From assembly GCA_017303415.1 (NCBI GenBank), contig JAFLBJ010000001.1:1488001-1552000 (forward strand): 64,000 nucleotides of DNA. Reading direction: 5' to 3'. A program made the translations under genes and the position numbers. A model generated the notes under the pieces. The model saw nothing but the letters and a program-made list of their open reading frames with translations. It was not told where the DNA came from and ran no database searches. Within the stretch, counting starts at the first letter, position 1. Each line of letters opens with the position of its first letter. This document shows positions 1 to 9,050 of this stretch, one piece after another. The DNA is from Chitinophagales bacterium (lineage in GTDB: Bacteria; Bacteroidota; Bacteroidia; Chitinophagales; Chitinophagaceae).

Positions 1-1938
1 CAAGGTGGAGGTCACCCCATCCCCAAAATCCCATAACCAGGTACTTGAGCTGTCGGATCGATCCGTGAATACAAAATCATTTCGCGAATTACAATCGATC
101 GTATAGGTAAAGAAGGCCTGGGGCGCCCGAATGACCACATAATCGGTGCGGATAAGGGAATCGGGACAACCACTATTACGTGCAACGAGTTTTATGGTAT
201 AAACACCGGCTTGCGGATAGCTATATAATGGGTTGGGTTGCGTGGAAATATCTCCATTGCCAAAATCCCAGAGAAAGGCATCGGCCGGATTGGCCAGTTC
301 GGTGAATTGAACAGGCTGGTCAACACAGGTCTCCAATGGTGTTGCCGAAAAATTCACAGTGGGGGGAGTCCCCGCTTTGACGGCACTTCCGAGGGTTAAT
401 GTTTCTGTGCAGCCAGTGCTGGTAGTGATGGTGAGACTGACCGTGTAATTTCCCAATACGGTGTAGGTATGTGAAGGGGTAGCCAGGGTAGAAGTACCCC
501 CGTCACCAAAGGTCCATAAATAGGAACTAACTGCATCTACAGTGCTGATATTAGCAGAAAAATTCACCGCAAAAGGGATACAACCCTGTACCGGCAGATC
601 AGGGAAAGAGATCACGGGTTTAATTACCCGGATATATTGGGAACGTATGATGGTATCGCTGCAACCGGTACTATTTGTCGCAATGAGAGTAACCGTATAG
701 GAACCATAGCTGGTATAGGTATGCGATGGATTTTGTTGCGTGGAAGAACCTCCGTCTCCAAAATCCCAGTTCCATGCTACAGCCCCACCGGTTGAAATAT
801 CCTGGAAGTTCACCGTCAAGGGTGGTTGGCAACTCGCGGTAACCGGTGCGGTGAAGTCAGCCAAGGGGAATGGGACCACCGTGATATTTTTGGTGATCGA
901 GTCCTGGCAATTGGGAAAATTATTTATGAGTTTAACAGCATACGTACCAGCCGTCGCGTAGGATTTGGTTGGACTTTGCGCGGTGGATGTTCCCCCGTCT
1001 CCAAAATCCCAAACCGATCCCTGGGGCACGGGGTTGGATATATTCAGAAATTGAACCGATTCATTAATGCAAATGCTATCCGGTACGGAGAAATCTGTCG
1101 AAATATTGTCGATTACCAAGGCAGACCCACGGAAAAAACTATCAATACACCCCAGGCTGCTGGTGGCGATCAACAGGACATCATAATTCCCGGGGTTGGT
1201 ATAGGTATGTATCGGGTTGTTTTGGGTAGAAATATTGCCGTCACCAAAATTCCAGGAATAGGTCAATACCCCCGGGCCTGTGGACAGGTTATTAAAACTA
1301 ATATCAACCGGTGGTTGGCACACATTGGGACTGGAATTGGAAAAATTGGCATCTACGCCAGGGCTCACCTGTATGTATTGTGGTTTATTCAGCGTACGTG
1401 TACAGCCTTTATCATTTGTGACACGCAAGGTGACCGAATAATTACCACTCAGGTCATATCGATGCGTTGGATTTTGCTGCGTGGAAATGGCTCCATCTCC
1501 AAAACTCCATTCCCAGCCCAGGTTTGTATTGCCCGCGCCAGGTTGTGATTGATCCGTGAATTGGGTTCTTAACGGATAACATCCCACCGAATCAACGCCA
1601 ATGAAATTTACGCTGGGGGCCTCATAAACGGTGATATAGGCCGTGCGGGTAAGGGTATTAGAACCAGACGCATTTGTAGCGGTGAGAACGACTGTATAGG
1701 TTCCGGGGTTAAAGAAGGTTGTGGTTGGGTTCTGAGCGGAGGAGGTAGCACCCGTCCCAAAATCCCAAGCCCAACTGGTCGGCGTATTGGTGGAAAGGTC
1801 AGTAAAGTTGACTACCAGGGGCGAACAACCTGAGAGAGGGCTTGCTGTGAAATTGGCCAATGGCGCCTGAGCCTTTGCCTGAGCATGGAAGAGAAGGATA
1901 AAGATTCCCCAGATCCAGTATTGTCTTTTCAGTCCCAA
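1..1938 (-). CDS. PKD-repeat surface protein, 5' part (3' end outside window)
   Basis: This is the N-terminal 646 codons of a large secreted protein; the frame is still open at base 1. It contains eight immunoglobulin-like PKD modules, each with a W-D/N/S/T-F-G-D/N/T-G motif (near bases 20, 264, 507, 757, 1000, 1241, 1497, 1757), spaced about 82 residues apart. I checked the frame at three points and see no frameshift. PKD arrays in Bacteroidota are typical of cell-surface adhesins and type IX-secreted proteins; the C-terminal sorting domain cannot be seen. No in-frame ATG lies upstream of the first module. A TTG at 1938 gives a convincing signal peptide (KRQYWIWGIFILLFHAQAKA). An ATG just upstream is out of frame and stops after 11 codons. 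Confidence 0.85.
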   Translation of the reverse strand, partial: MGLKRQYWIWGIFILLFHAQAKAQAPLANFTASPLSGCSPLVVNFTDLSTNTPTSWAWDFGTGATSSAQNPTTTFFNPGTYTVVLTATNASGSNTLTRTAYITVYEAPSVNFIGVDSVGCYPLRTQFTDQSQPGAGNTNLGWEWSFGDGAISTQQNPTHRYDLSGNYSVTLRVTNDKGCTRTLNKPQYIQVSPGVDANFSNSSPNVCQPPVDISFNNLSTGPGVLTYSWNFGDGNISTQNNPIHTYTNPGNYDVLLIATSSLGCIDSFFRGSALVIDNISTDFSVPDSICINESVQFLNISNPVPQGSVWDFGDGGTSTAQSPTKSYATAGTYAVKLINNFPNCQDSITKNITVVPFPLADFTAPVTASCQPPLTVNFQDISTGGAVAWNWDFGDGGSSTQQNPSHTYTSYGSYTVTLIATNSTGCSDTIIRSQYIRVIKPVISFPDLPVQGCIPFAVNFSANISTVDAVSSYLWTFGDGGTSTLATPSHTYTVLGNYTVSLTITTSTGCTETLTLGSAVKAGTPPTVNFSATPLETCVDQPVQFTELANPADAFLWDFGNGDISTQPNPLYSYPQAGVYTIKLVARNSGCPDSLIRTDYVVIRAPQAFFTYTIDCNSRNDFVFTDRSDSSSTWLWDFGDGVTSTL

Positions 1939-1965
1939 GTTATTGAAAGCGTCATTGTTTTCATA

Positions 1966-2021
1966 TTAACAGCTAAAGGCTAACAGCTAATAGCTATTAG
2001 CTGTTAGCCTTTAGCTGTTAA
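1966..2021. repeat. Perfect 56-bp palindrome of heptamer units
   Basis: Bases 1966-1993 are exactly reverse-complementary to 1994-2021, with no loop. Each arm reads as 7-nt units of the type taacagc/taaaggc. It lies between two minus-strand genes and could act as a hairpin terminator for the lipoprotein gene or as a spacer repeat. It belongs to the palindrome family found in many gaps of this window. Confidence 0.9.
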
Positions 2022-2026
2022 TTCAA

Positions 2027-2437
2027 TTATTGTTTGTCAAGCCGGAGCGTCTTTGTCTGCCCCCCTGCATTATTATTTGCTTCCACAAAAGTCCAGCCAT
2101 TGTCCGTCACGGTCCATACCCCTGTCAGCAAACCCACGGGGTCAGTGGCGCTGGTAAAGGTGGCGGTAATTGTTTGATTGCTGGTATTTCCCTCCCAGGT
2201 TCCTGAGATTTCCACACTGCCGTTCTTGATGGCATCCACGGTCCGGTTAGCATAGAACTGAAACTTGTAAGGGGAGAAGTCACTGGTCTTGTTGGTGCTA
2301 TTATGAACAAATTGGGTGATCACCCATTGTCCATTGGTCATGGCCAGTACGATAAGGTCTTCCGGCACATCTTCCGGATCCCTCTTGCACCCGGATAAAA
2401 GGAGCAGGAAGGAGGAGCAAAGCAAGAGTATCTTCAT
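2027..2437 (-). CDS. Small lipoprotein, lipocalin-like
   Basis: 136 residues. The N-terminus MKILLLCSSFLLLLSGCKRD is a textbook lipoprotein signal with a lipobox (LSGC) at Cys17, so the mature protein is probably anchored in the outer or inner membrane. The rest is rich in beta-strand-forming and Thr/Asn residues, with W-E-G-N and G-W-T-F elements resembling small lipocalin-like domains of Bacteroidota. I do not recognise a specific function. It sits between two palindromes and is not clearly in an operon. Confidence 0.7.
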   Translation of the reverse strand: MKILLLCSSFLLLLSGCKRDPEDVPEDLIVLAMTNGQWVITQFVHNSTNKTSDFSPYKFQFYANRTVDAIKNGSVEISGTWEGNTSNQTITATFTSATDPVGLLTGVWTVTDNGWTFVEANNNAGGQTKTLRLDKQ

Positions 2438-2504
2438 AAGGATGATTTAGCCCGTCAAATTACGATTTTTTCGGATAGCTGGTAAATGTGGGCTGAAGCC
2501 AGAG

Positions 2505-2541
2505 GCAAAGGGCTAAAAGCTATTAGCTTTTAGCCCTTTGC
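2505..2541. repeat. Perfect hairpin repeat, 17-bp arms, 3-nt loop
   Basis: The arms at 2505-2521 and 2525-2541 are exact reverse complements separated by ATT. They read as 7-nt units (gcaaagg, gctaaaa and complements). It lies just after the stop of the DinB-like gene and before the lipoprotein start, so it could end transcription of the former. Confidence 0.88.
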
Positions 2542-2570
2542 AAGAGTTAATAACCAGAAATCCATGATCA

Positions 2571-3191
2571 TCACTTTGGAAAACCGGGGGCTGCTTTTAC
2601 CTCCTCCATCTGGGCCACATGCCGGTTGGTATGGGCAGAGATAAAGAGAAGCAATTGATAGGCGTCGATGGCACCAAGCGGCGTATCGGTTACATGGTCA
2701 CGCAAGGTTTCCGTGGTGGTTCGGGCGTATTGAATATGATCGTTACGGGCTTGTTTGAATTCATCAAGGGCCTGTTGAGCGCTTGCCCATTTCGCGTTTT
2801 TCGGTTCAAATGGCTCCATGGTTTTCACCTTGCGTTCGCGGCTTTCCACCATCTGGTAAACCTGCTCGTCGGAGACTTTTATTTCACTCCGTTTTTCGGG
2901 ATTGGCCGGACTTTTTACCAACCCTTCCATCCATGCCCATAGATTGTTTTCCGACAGAGAGATATGGTAAACACATTCTTTGATGGACCAGGCCTCCGGG
3001 CTGGGTTTGAAATTGAGTTGTTCTTCGGAGAGTCCCTTCGTGGCCTTGATGACCCTGGCACGTGAATCTTTAAAGTAGTTGATGGCGATCTTTCTTTCCG
3101 CTTTGGAAAGGGTGTCATTTCCCGGAGTGCCTGCAATACCGGAAACAACAAGGGCAGCGAGTAACATATAGCCCCATTTTCTTTTTCGCAT
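2571..3191 (-). CDS. Secreted DinB-superfamily protein
   Basis: 206 residues with an N-terminal hydrophobic signal segment (residues 8-22), then a four-helix DinB/YfiT-type domain. Visible hallmarks are the conserved E-Q-L-N-F-K-P-S-P-E-A-W-S-I-K-E stretch, one metal-ligand His in ECVYHISLSE and a second His pair in HTNRHVAQ near the C-terminus. DinB-like proteins bind a divalent metal through three His residues and many act as thiol-dependent transferases. The substrate here is unknown. Periplasmic location is inferred from the signal segment. Confidence 0.82.
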   Translation of the reverse strand: MRKRKWGYMLLAALVVSGIAGTPGNDTLSKAERKIAINYFKDSRARVIKATKGLSEEQLNFKPSPEAWSIKECVYHISLSENNLWAWMEGLVKSPANPEKRSEIKVSDEQVYQMVESRERKVKTMEPFEPKNAKWASAQQALDEFKQARNDHIQYARTTTETLRDHVTDTPLGAIDAYQLLLFISAHTNRHVAQMEEVKAAPGFPK

Positions 3192-3266
3192 GGCAGCTGG
3201 ATTTTAGGTGAATGTAAATTTTAAGTTGGCTTGGAAAAGGTACGAATTTCGGGAATTCTGCAGAAA

Positions 3267-4247
3267 TCATTGTTTAAGCGGTCTTTTCTTCACCATTCCC
3301 CCTCTGGTATCCTTGATGGCCTGCATGACCACAAAGGCATTCGGGTCGATCTTTTCGATCTCCAGGGTGAGTTTACTGATCTCCAACCGCGTGATCACGG
3401 TGAAAATGATATGGGGGCTGTCTACACTCTCTCCCCGTTTGCCATATCCTTTACGACCGGCATAGACCGTCAACCCGCGGTTCATCTTATTCCGTATCAT
3501 GTCGGTGATCTCATCACTATGCGGGGAAATGATGGTAACCCCGGTAAATTCTTCAATACCTTCCAGGATAAAATCAACTGTCTTGGAAGCGGCCATATAG
3601 GTAAGAATCGCATAGAGGGCAATTTCCCAGGAAAGTATATAGGCGGCGACGCCGAAAATGATGATATTAAAAATCAGGATGAAATCACCCACACTCAATC
3701 CTCTTTTTCGGCTTAAAAATATCGCCAGCACTTCCGTTCCATCGATCACACCACCACCCCGAATGGTTAAACCGATTCCACCCCCCAGAAAAAAACCACC
3801 AAACAGGGCCACCAGCAACTTGTCATGAGTAATGACCTTGAAGGGAAAGAAAGCGATCACGATCGCCAAAGCAACAATGGCCACAATGCTTTTTATGCTA
3901 AAGGCCAAACCAACCTGATAACGGGCCAGTAAAATAAAAGGAAGATTAATGACGACAACAAGGATGGCCAGAGAGATTCCGGTTTGATTATTGATCAATA
4001 ATGAAATACCCATTACACCACCATCAATAAAATCATTCGGGATCAAAAATCCCATTAACCCAAACCCTGCCGAGAATACCCCCAGCAACATCAAAATTCC
4101 TCCCTTGATCGTATTCCTTAAACTTTTTCGAAGCCGCCAAACGCCTTTGGCCAGCTCATACCGGGTCAAACCCTCGGTATCTGATTTACCAAGGCTCTTT
4201 TTTATTTCATGAAGGATGATCTGATGAAATCTTGGATCTAAGCTCAT
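3267..4247 (-). CDS. YitT-family membrane protein (DUF161 + DUF2179)
   Basis: 326 residues from the chosen start. A cytoplasmic N-terminus is followed by five to six hydrophobic segments (YitT_membrane) with the typical GGVMGISLLI and GGGIGLTIRGGGVIDGTEVLA glycine-rich motifs, then a soluble C-terminal DUF2179 domain (VTIISPHSDEI... YAGRKGYGK). The molecular function of YitT proteins is not established. The frame extends 26 codons further upstream, but that stretch reads through the heptamer repeat at 4273-4299, so the Met at 4247 (MSLDPRF) is preferred. Confidence 0.85.
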   Translation of the reverse strand: MSLDPRFHQIILHEIKKSLGKSDTEGLTRYELAKGVWRLRKSLRNTIKGGILMLLGVFSAGFGLMGFLIPNDFIDGGVMGISLLINNQTGISLAILVVVINLPFILLARYQVGLAFSIKSIVAIVALAIVIAFFPFKVITHDKLLVALFGGFFLGGGIGLTIRGGGVIDGTEVLAIFLSRKRGLSVGDFILIFNIIIFGVAAYILSWEIALYAILTYMAASKTVDFILEGIEEFTGVTIISPHSDEITDMIRNKMNRGLTVYAGRKGYGKRGESVDSPHIIFTVITRLEISKLTLEIEKIDPNAFVVMQAIKDTRGGMVKKRPLKQ

Positions 4248-4272
4248 TGGTTTAAAGATAGGGAAATGTGGG

Positions 4273-4402
4273 GAGACGCGAGACGCGAGACGTGAGATCA
4301 TTTTTGGCGTCTTCAATGTAATCAATAAATTTTAGTATTTTCGAACTCACGTCTCACGACTCACATTTCACGATAAAAGTCACACGATTCACGCCCCACG
4401 CC
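4273..4402. repeat. Interrupted heptamer inverted repeat between divergent genes
   Basis: The left arm (about 4273-4299) is built of gagacgc/gagacgt units. The right arm (about 4345-4402) is built of the complementary ctcacgt/ctcacga units, separated by roughly 45 bp of AT-rich sequence. It fills the divergent gap between the YitT gene and the Nif3-like gene. The same gagacg/cgtctc unit recurs at 54275-54396. Confidence 0.75.
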
Positions 4403-4403
4403 A

Positions 4404-5501
4404 ATGACCATCCACCACATCACCTCCCATCTCGAATCTATCGCACCACTTAGTTTACAGGAGGAATATGACAATGCAGGGTTGCTGACCGGACAATGTG
4501 AAGATGAATGTACCGGTGTAATTTGCGCATTGGATGTTACCGAAGAAGTTTTGGATGAAGCGATTCGGAAAAAATGTAACCTGATTGTAGCGCATCATCC
4601 GGTCATATTTAAAGGGTTGAAAAGATTGAATGGAAATGGCCTGGTCGAAAGAGTGATCATTCAGGCGATCCGTCACGGCATTGCGATTTATGCCATCCAC
4701 ACAAATTTGGATAATGTGGAATCTGGGGTTAATGGACGGATAGCCGAACAATTGGGGCTTTTGCATACCCAGGTGCTGTCGCCTCAACCAGGGTCACTAC
4801 GCAAACTTTTTACCTTTGTTCCCCATGCCCATGCCGACCATTTGCGGAACGCGCTTTTTGAGGCCGGGGGAGGACATATTGGCCAATATTCAGCCTGTAG
4901 TTTCAATACGGAAGGAACAGGTACTTTTTTGGGGGCGGAAGGAACAAATCCATTTGTTGGGGAACCGGGAAAGCTACACCAGGAACCCGAAACCCGGATC
5001 GAAATGGTTTTTCCCGCCTGGTTGGAAGGCCGGATTCTGCAGGCACTCCGAAACAACCACCCTTACGAGGAGGTCGCTTTTGATATCGTCCCCCTTTCCA
5101 ACCCCCTGCCCGGGATTGGTTCCGGCATGGTAGGCGATCTGCCGGAACCTTTATCTGAAACTGATTTTCTCCGGCTTTTAAAGGAAAAATTTGGCACCCC
5201 GGTCATCCGGCACACAGAATTTTCCGGGAGGTCGGTCTCCCGGGTAGCGATTTGCGGAGGTGCCGGAAGCTTCCTGATTCCCAAAGCGTTATCGTCTGGC
5301 GCCCAAGCCTTTGTGACCGCAGACCTGAAATATCATGAGTTTTTTACAGCCGATGGACGCCTGCTCCTGGCCGATATCGGTCATTTTGAAAGTGAACAGT
5401 ACACCATCGATCTCCTGACCGAAGGATTGCAGAAAAAATTTCCTACCTTTGCCGTCCTGAAAACGGAGGTGAAAACCAATCCCGTGCACTATTTTCAGTG
5501 A
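4404..5501 (+). CDS. Nif3-like dinuclear metal-centre protein
   Basis: 365 residues, the expected length for the Bacteroidota Nif3/YbgI family with an inserted PII-like domain. The start region (HLESIAPLSLQEEYDNAGLLTGQ), the metal-ligand HH motif in LIVAHHPVIFKGLKR (residues about 67-82), the AIHTNLDNV motif and the C-terminal H-F-E-S-E (GHFESEQYTIDLL) are all present. The family forms toroidal hexamers with two metals per subunit; it is often labelled GTP cyclohydrolase type 2 but the physiological reaction is unclear. The following zinc-ribbon gene starts 50 bp downstream and is probably co-transcribed, a conserved pairing in bacteria. Confidence 0.93.
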   Translation: MTIHHITSHLESIAPLSLQEEYDNAGLLTGQCEDECTGVICALDVTEEVLDEAIRKKCNLIVAHHPVIFKGLKRLNGNGLVERVIIQAIRHGIAIYAIHTNLDNVESGVNGRIAEQLGLLHTQVLSPQPGSLRKLFTFVPHAHADHLRNALFEAGGGHIGQYSACSFNTEGTGTFLGAEGTNPFVGEPGKLHQEPETRIEMVFPAWLEGRILQALRNNHPYEEVAFDIVPLSNPLPGIGSGMVGDLPEPLSETDFLRLLKEKFGTPVIRHTEFSGRSVSRVAICGGAGSFLIPKALSSGAQAFVTADLKYHEFFTADGRLLLADIGHFESEQYTIDLLTEGLQKKFPTFAVLKTEVKTNPVHYFQ

Positions 5502-5551
5502 ATGGGAAGACCGAAAAGCGGATTCATCCTCCTTCAAACTTCAAACCTGAT

Positions 5552-6307
5552 ATGGCACAAGTAAAAGAGTATTCTGTAGAAGAAAAGTTGATCTCCCTGG
5601 TCAATCTTCAAAAAGTAGAGTCCAAGATCGATGAACTCGGTATCCTGAAAGGTGAACTTCCCATGGAAGTGGCCGATCTGGAAGATGAATTACAAGGACT
5701 GAATGCACGCCAGACGCGCATCGAAGAAGAGATCAATGGCATTACCGAATTCATTGAGCAGAAGAAAGAAGCCATCAAAGAAGCACAGGCGCTCTCCAAA
5801 AAATACGAGAAGCAAAGCACCAATGTAAAGAACAACCGCGAGTTCGAAGCGATCAATAAAGAGATCGAGATGCAGGAACTGGAAGTGAAACTCGCCGAAA
5901 AACATATCAAGGATGCGAACGAAGAGATCGCTGAAAAAGCGGTACTCCTCGAAAAGGCCAAAAAAGCCATCGCAGCGAAAGAATCCGTTCTGACCGGAAA
6001 GAAAGAAGAACTGGAGAAGATCATCAGCTCCACCGAGAAAGAAGAAAAGCATTTTAATAAAATGGCTTCTGAAGCCCGTAACCAGGTAGATCCCCGTCTG
6101 CTGGCCAGCTACGATAAGATCCGCAGCAGCTATCGCAACGGGTTGGCCGTTGTGCAAGTGGAAAGAGATGCCTGTGGTGGTTGTTTCAATGCCATTCCTC
6201 CGCAAAAGCAAAGCGAGATCCGTCAGCGCAAAAAGATCATGGTTTGCGAAAACTGCGGTCGTATCCTCGTGGATACCGAACTGCATGACGGTGTAGAAAT
6301 CAAGTAA
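5552..6307 (+). CDS. Coiled-coil protein with C4 zinc ribbon
   Basis: 251 residues from the Met at 5552 (MAQVKEYSVEEKL); an in-frame ATG at 5498 overlaps the previous stop and is less likely. Residues about 30-180 form a long charged coiled coil. The C-terminus carries a zinc ribbon with two Cys pairs (CGGC ... CENC). This is the family that follows Nif3 in many genomes, and it resembles tRNA- or ribosome-associated zinc-ribbon proteins. The exact role is not known. The gene ends with a rho-independent terminator at 6335-6366. Confidence 0.88.
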   Translation: MAQVKEYSVEEKLISLVNLQKVESKIDELGILKGELPMEVADLEDELQGLNARQTRIEEEINGITEFIEQKKEAIKEAQALSKKYEKQSTNVKNNREFEAINKEIEMQELEVKLAEKHIKDANEEIAEKAVLLEKAKKAIAAKESVLTGKKEELEKIISSTEKEEKHFNKMASEARNQVDPRLLASYDKIRSSYRNGLAVVQVERDACGGCFNAIPPQKQSEIRQRKKIMVCENCGRILVDTELHDGVEIK

Positions 6308-6334
6308 ACCGAATTTCTCTTTTTTTTATTTTTT

Positions 6335-6366
6335 CTCCACGCCGAAAGGGTGGAGTTTTTTATTTT
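6335..6366 (+). terminator. Rho-independent terminator after the zinc-ribbon gene
   Basis: CTCCAC and GTGGAG arms are separated by a short GC-rich loop and followed by a T-rich tract. It lies 28 bp after the stop codon and before recN. Confidence 0.85.
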
Positions 6367-6399
6367 TCCCACTTGGCGGGAAGGATTAATTTGCGTGTC

Positions 6400-8055
6400 A
6401 TGCTCGTTCGTTTATCCATACAGAACTACGCGATCATCGACACGCTCGAAATCTCCTTTTCACCCCAATTGAATATTATTACCGGGGAAACAGGAGCGGG
6501 CAAGTCCATCATCGTAGGCGCATTGGGGTTGGTGTTAGGCGACCGCGCCGATACCTCTGTATCCTACAACAAAGAGCAGAAATGTGTAGTGGAAGCCCTT
6601 TTTCATCCCGCCGATCCAAAAAAAACAAAAGCGTTTCTTCAAACCAATGAATTGGATGAAGGTGACGACCTGGTATTGCGCAGAGAGATCAGCCCCGCAG
6701 GAAAAACCAGGGCTTTTATCAATGATACACCTGTCAACCTTTCTCAACTCAGGGAACTCAGCCAACTGTTGGTTGACCTTCACCAGCAATTTGATACGCT
6801 TGAATTGGGTGAATCCGGATTTCAGCGGGAGGTACTCGATGCCCTGGCCGGACAATGGGAGGCTGTAACCGCTTACCAAAAAGTGTACAATCAATGGCAA
6901 CAGGTTCGCCATGAATTGACCGGATTAAAAGAAAAGCAGTCCGCCTTCCAAAAAGAGTATGACTATAACCAGTTTCAGTACCAGGAGCTGGAAGACGCCC
7001 GTTTCCAGGAAAATGAATTGGAAGAAGCCGAGACGGAACTGAATATGCTTACCCATGCTGAGGGTATTCGGCAAACGCTGGATGGGGTAAACCAGGTATT
7101 ACAGGAAGGAGAATCCCCTGTGGTACAGCAACTGCGTTCCCTCCAACACCAATTACAAGGCTATGCCGAAATGCTTCCCGGCCTCCCGGCCCTGTTGACA
7201 CGCCTGCAATCAGCCTATGTGGAAGTGCAGGATATTGCGGATGAATTGGAGCGGATCGGTAACAAGGTACAGGTTGACCCCCGCCGCATGGAAGAATTGA
7301 ATGAGCGGATGTCGCTGGGTTATCGATTATTGAAGAAACACGGGGTGAAAACCACGGCTGAATTGATTCAGATCCGACAGGAACTGGAGGGAAAACTCGG
7401 AGCTGTTTTGCAATTGGGTGATCAGATAAAAGAAAAAGAGAAGGAGGTGGTGGAATCAGAAGCCAGGGCCCAGCAATTGGCAAAATCTCTTTCTGCCGCC
7501 CGAAAAAAGCAGATCAAACCCCTGGAAGAAAAAGTCAACCAAATGCTCGCCCAGGTAGGCATGCCCAATGCGCGGCTGAAAGTGGAGATGAAGACGGGGA
7601 CCCTTCAACTCAATGGTTTTGATGAGGTCGATTTTCTATTTGATGCCAATAAAAGCCAGCAATTTCTGCCGGTAGGTAAAGTGGCCAGTGGAGGCGAGCT
7701 AAGCCGTCTGATGCTTTGTATCAAATCGCAGGTGGCCCGTTCCATGAACCTTCCCACACTCATCTTTGATGAGATCGATACCGGCATATCCGGAGAAGCA
7801 GCGCGTCAGGTTGGCATTATCATGAAAGATCTCGCCATTGCGCGGCAGGTTATTTCCATTACACATCAACCGCAGATCGCCGGGAAAGCCGACCGACACT
7901 TTTTTGTTTATAAAGAGATCAAAGGCGATGCTGTACGCACCAGCGTCAAAGAACTCAGTATGGACGAACGGATCACCGCCATTGCCAAAATGCTGAGTGG
8001 AGAAAAACCTACCGCTGCCGCTATGGAGAATGCCCGGGAAATGGTCGGTAATTGA
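6400..8055 (+). CDS. recN: DNA repair ATPase RecN
   Basis: 551 residues, the usual RecN length. The SMC-like architecture is clear: N-terminal ATPase half with Walker A GETGAGKS (about residues 29-36), a long coiled-coil middle (about 150-370), and a C-terminal half with the ABC signature region VASGGELSRLMLCIK and Walker B LIFDEIDTGISG, then the H-loop SITHQPQIA. RecN acts early in recombinational repair of double-strand breaks. The start at 6400 (MLVRLSIQNYAII) matches the family; the nine codons upstream would begin with TTG and are not typical. fabI follows 32 bp downstream. Confidence 0.96.
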   Translation: MLVRLSIQNYAIIDTLEISFSPQLNIITGETGAGKSIIVGALGLVLGDRADTSVSYNKEQKCVVEALFHPADPKKTKAFLQTNELDEGDDLVLRREISPAGKTRAFINDTPVNLSQLRELSQLLVDLHQQFDTLELGESGFQREVLDALAGQWEAVTAYQKVYNQWQQVRHELTGLKEKQSAFQKEYDYNQFQYQELEDARFQENELEEAETELNMLTHAEGIRQTLDGVNQVLQEGESPVVQQLRSLQHQLQGYAEMLPGLPALLTRLQSAYVEVQDIADELERIGNKVQVDPRRMEELNERMSLGYRLLKKHGVKTTAELIQIRQELEGKLGAVLQLGDQIKEKEKEVVESEARAQQLAKSLSAARKKQIKPLEEKVNQMLAQVGMPNARLKVEMKTGTLQLNGFDEVDFLFDANKSQQFLPVGKVASGGELSRLMLCIKSQVARSMNLPTLIFDEIDTGISGEAARQVGIIMKDLAIARQVISITHQPQIAGKADRHFFVYKEIKGDAVRTSVKELSMDERITAIAKMLSGEKPTAAAMENAREMVGN

Positions 8056-8087
8056 ACTTTGCCTATTTTAGCCCCAAATTAATCGCT

Positions 8088-8903
8088 ATGAGCAACAACC
8101 TCCTGAAAGGAAAGAAAGGCATTATTTTCGGCGCCCTGGATGAAAAATCCATCGCCTGGAAAACGGCATTGAAATGTTATGAAGAAGGCGCACAGATCGT
8201 ATTGACCAATGCCCCTGTGGCCCTCCGCATGGGTGAGATCAATAAACTGGCAGAAGCCTGTGGCAATGCTCCTGTGATCGGTGCGGACGTCACAAATATG
8301 GAGGATCTTAAAAATCTCTTTGAAAAATCAGTGGAACATTTTGGTGGGAAGGTGGACTTTGTCCTGCACTCCATTGGAATGAGCCTGAACGTACGGAAAG
8401 GCAAGCACTATACCGAAATGAATTATGAATGGAACCAGAAGACGCTGGATATTTCGGCCATGAGCTTACACCGCGTACTCCGCACGGCCTGGGACCTGGA
8501 TGCGATCAGTGACTGGGGTAGCGTAGTGGCATTGACCTATATCGCGGCGCAACGTGTATTCCCCGACTACAATGAAATGGCGGATGCCAAAGCCCTGTTG
8601 GAAAGTGTAACCCGGAGTTTTGGTTACCACTATGGTGTCCGGAATAAAGTACGGATCAATACCGTATCTCAATCACCCACCCGTACTACAGCCGGTAGTG
8701 GTGTAAAAGGGTTTGACGGCTTCATCAACTATGCAGAAAAAATGAGCCCGCTCGGAAATGCCTCCGCAGAAGATTGCGCCAACTACTGCATGCTTCTGTT
8801 CAGTGACATGACCCGTATGGTCACCATGCAAAACTTATTTCATGATGGCGGTTTCTCCTTTACCGGAGTTACGGGCGAGGTCATTGCAGCCATGGAAAAG
8901 TAG
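8088..8903 (+). CDS. fabI: Enoyl-[acyl-carrier-protein] reductase FabI
   Basis: 271 residues. An SDR-fold enoyl-ACP reductase that performs the last reduction of each fatty-acid elongation cycle with NAD(P)H. The N-terminal nucleotide-binding GKKGIIFGALDEKSIAW motif, HSIGMS, and the FabI-type catalytic Y-x6-K (YNEMADAK) are present, with the substrate-loop and C-terminal DGGFSFTGVTG regions conserved. The start at 8088 is chosen over a frame extension overlapping recN; a TATTTTAG -7-like element lies at 8064-8071. Confidence 0.95.
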   Translation: MSNNLLKGKKGIIFGALDEKSIAWKTALKCYEEGAQIVLTNAPVALRMGEINKLAEACGNAPVIGADVTNMEDLKNLFEKSVEHFGGKVDFVLHSIGMSLNVRKGKHYTEMNYEWNQKTLDISAMSLHRVLRTAWDLDAISDWGSVVALTYIAAQRVFPDYNEMADAKALLESVTRSFGYHYGVRNKVRINTVSQSPTRTTAGSGVKGFDGFINYAEKMSPLGNASAEDCANYCMLLFSDMTRMVTMQNLFHDGGFSFTGVTGEVIAAMEK

Positions 8904-8930
8904 TGAAGGTCATTTCACCCTAAACTCAGC

Positions 8931-9010
8931 TGGCAATATCGATTATTAATTATAAATTATTGATTATTAAGTGATAATAATTAATAATTTATACTCAATA
9001 ATTTATTTTG
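8931..9010. repeat. AT-rich heptamer palindrome
   Basis: The core at 8954-8990 is a 16-bp inverted repeat with one mismatch around a GTGA-like loop. The whole stretch reads as attatta/ataattt 7-nt units and their complements. It lies between fabI and the downstream glycosyltransferase, so it may end fabI transcription. Confidence 0.75.
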
Positions 9011-9050
9011 TATTGAAAAAATCCCCTATTTTGCCGCCTTACCAGTTACT

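Noticed and set aside
826..1548. Long plus-strand open frame within the PKD region
   Set aside because: It is the antisense shadow of the PKD repeats. The minus frame shows regular WDFGDG modules and a signal peptide; the plus frame shows no domain.
1..1938. Frameshifted or broken PKD gene
   Set aside because: The reading frame was checked at the left edge, near 757 and at the signal peptide and is the same throughout.
5608..6286. Two minus-strand frames opposite the coiled-coil gene
   Set aside because: The Ser/Phe-rich translations are what a Lys/Glu-rich coiled coil gives on the complementary strand.
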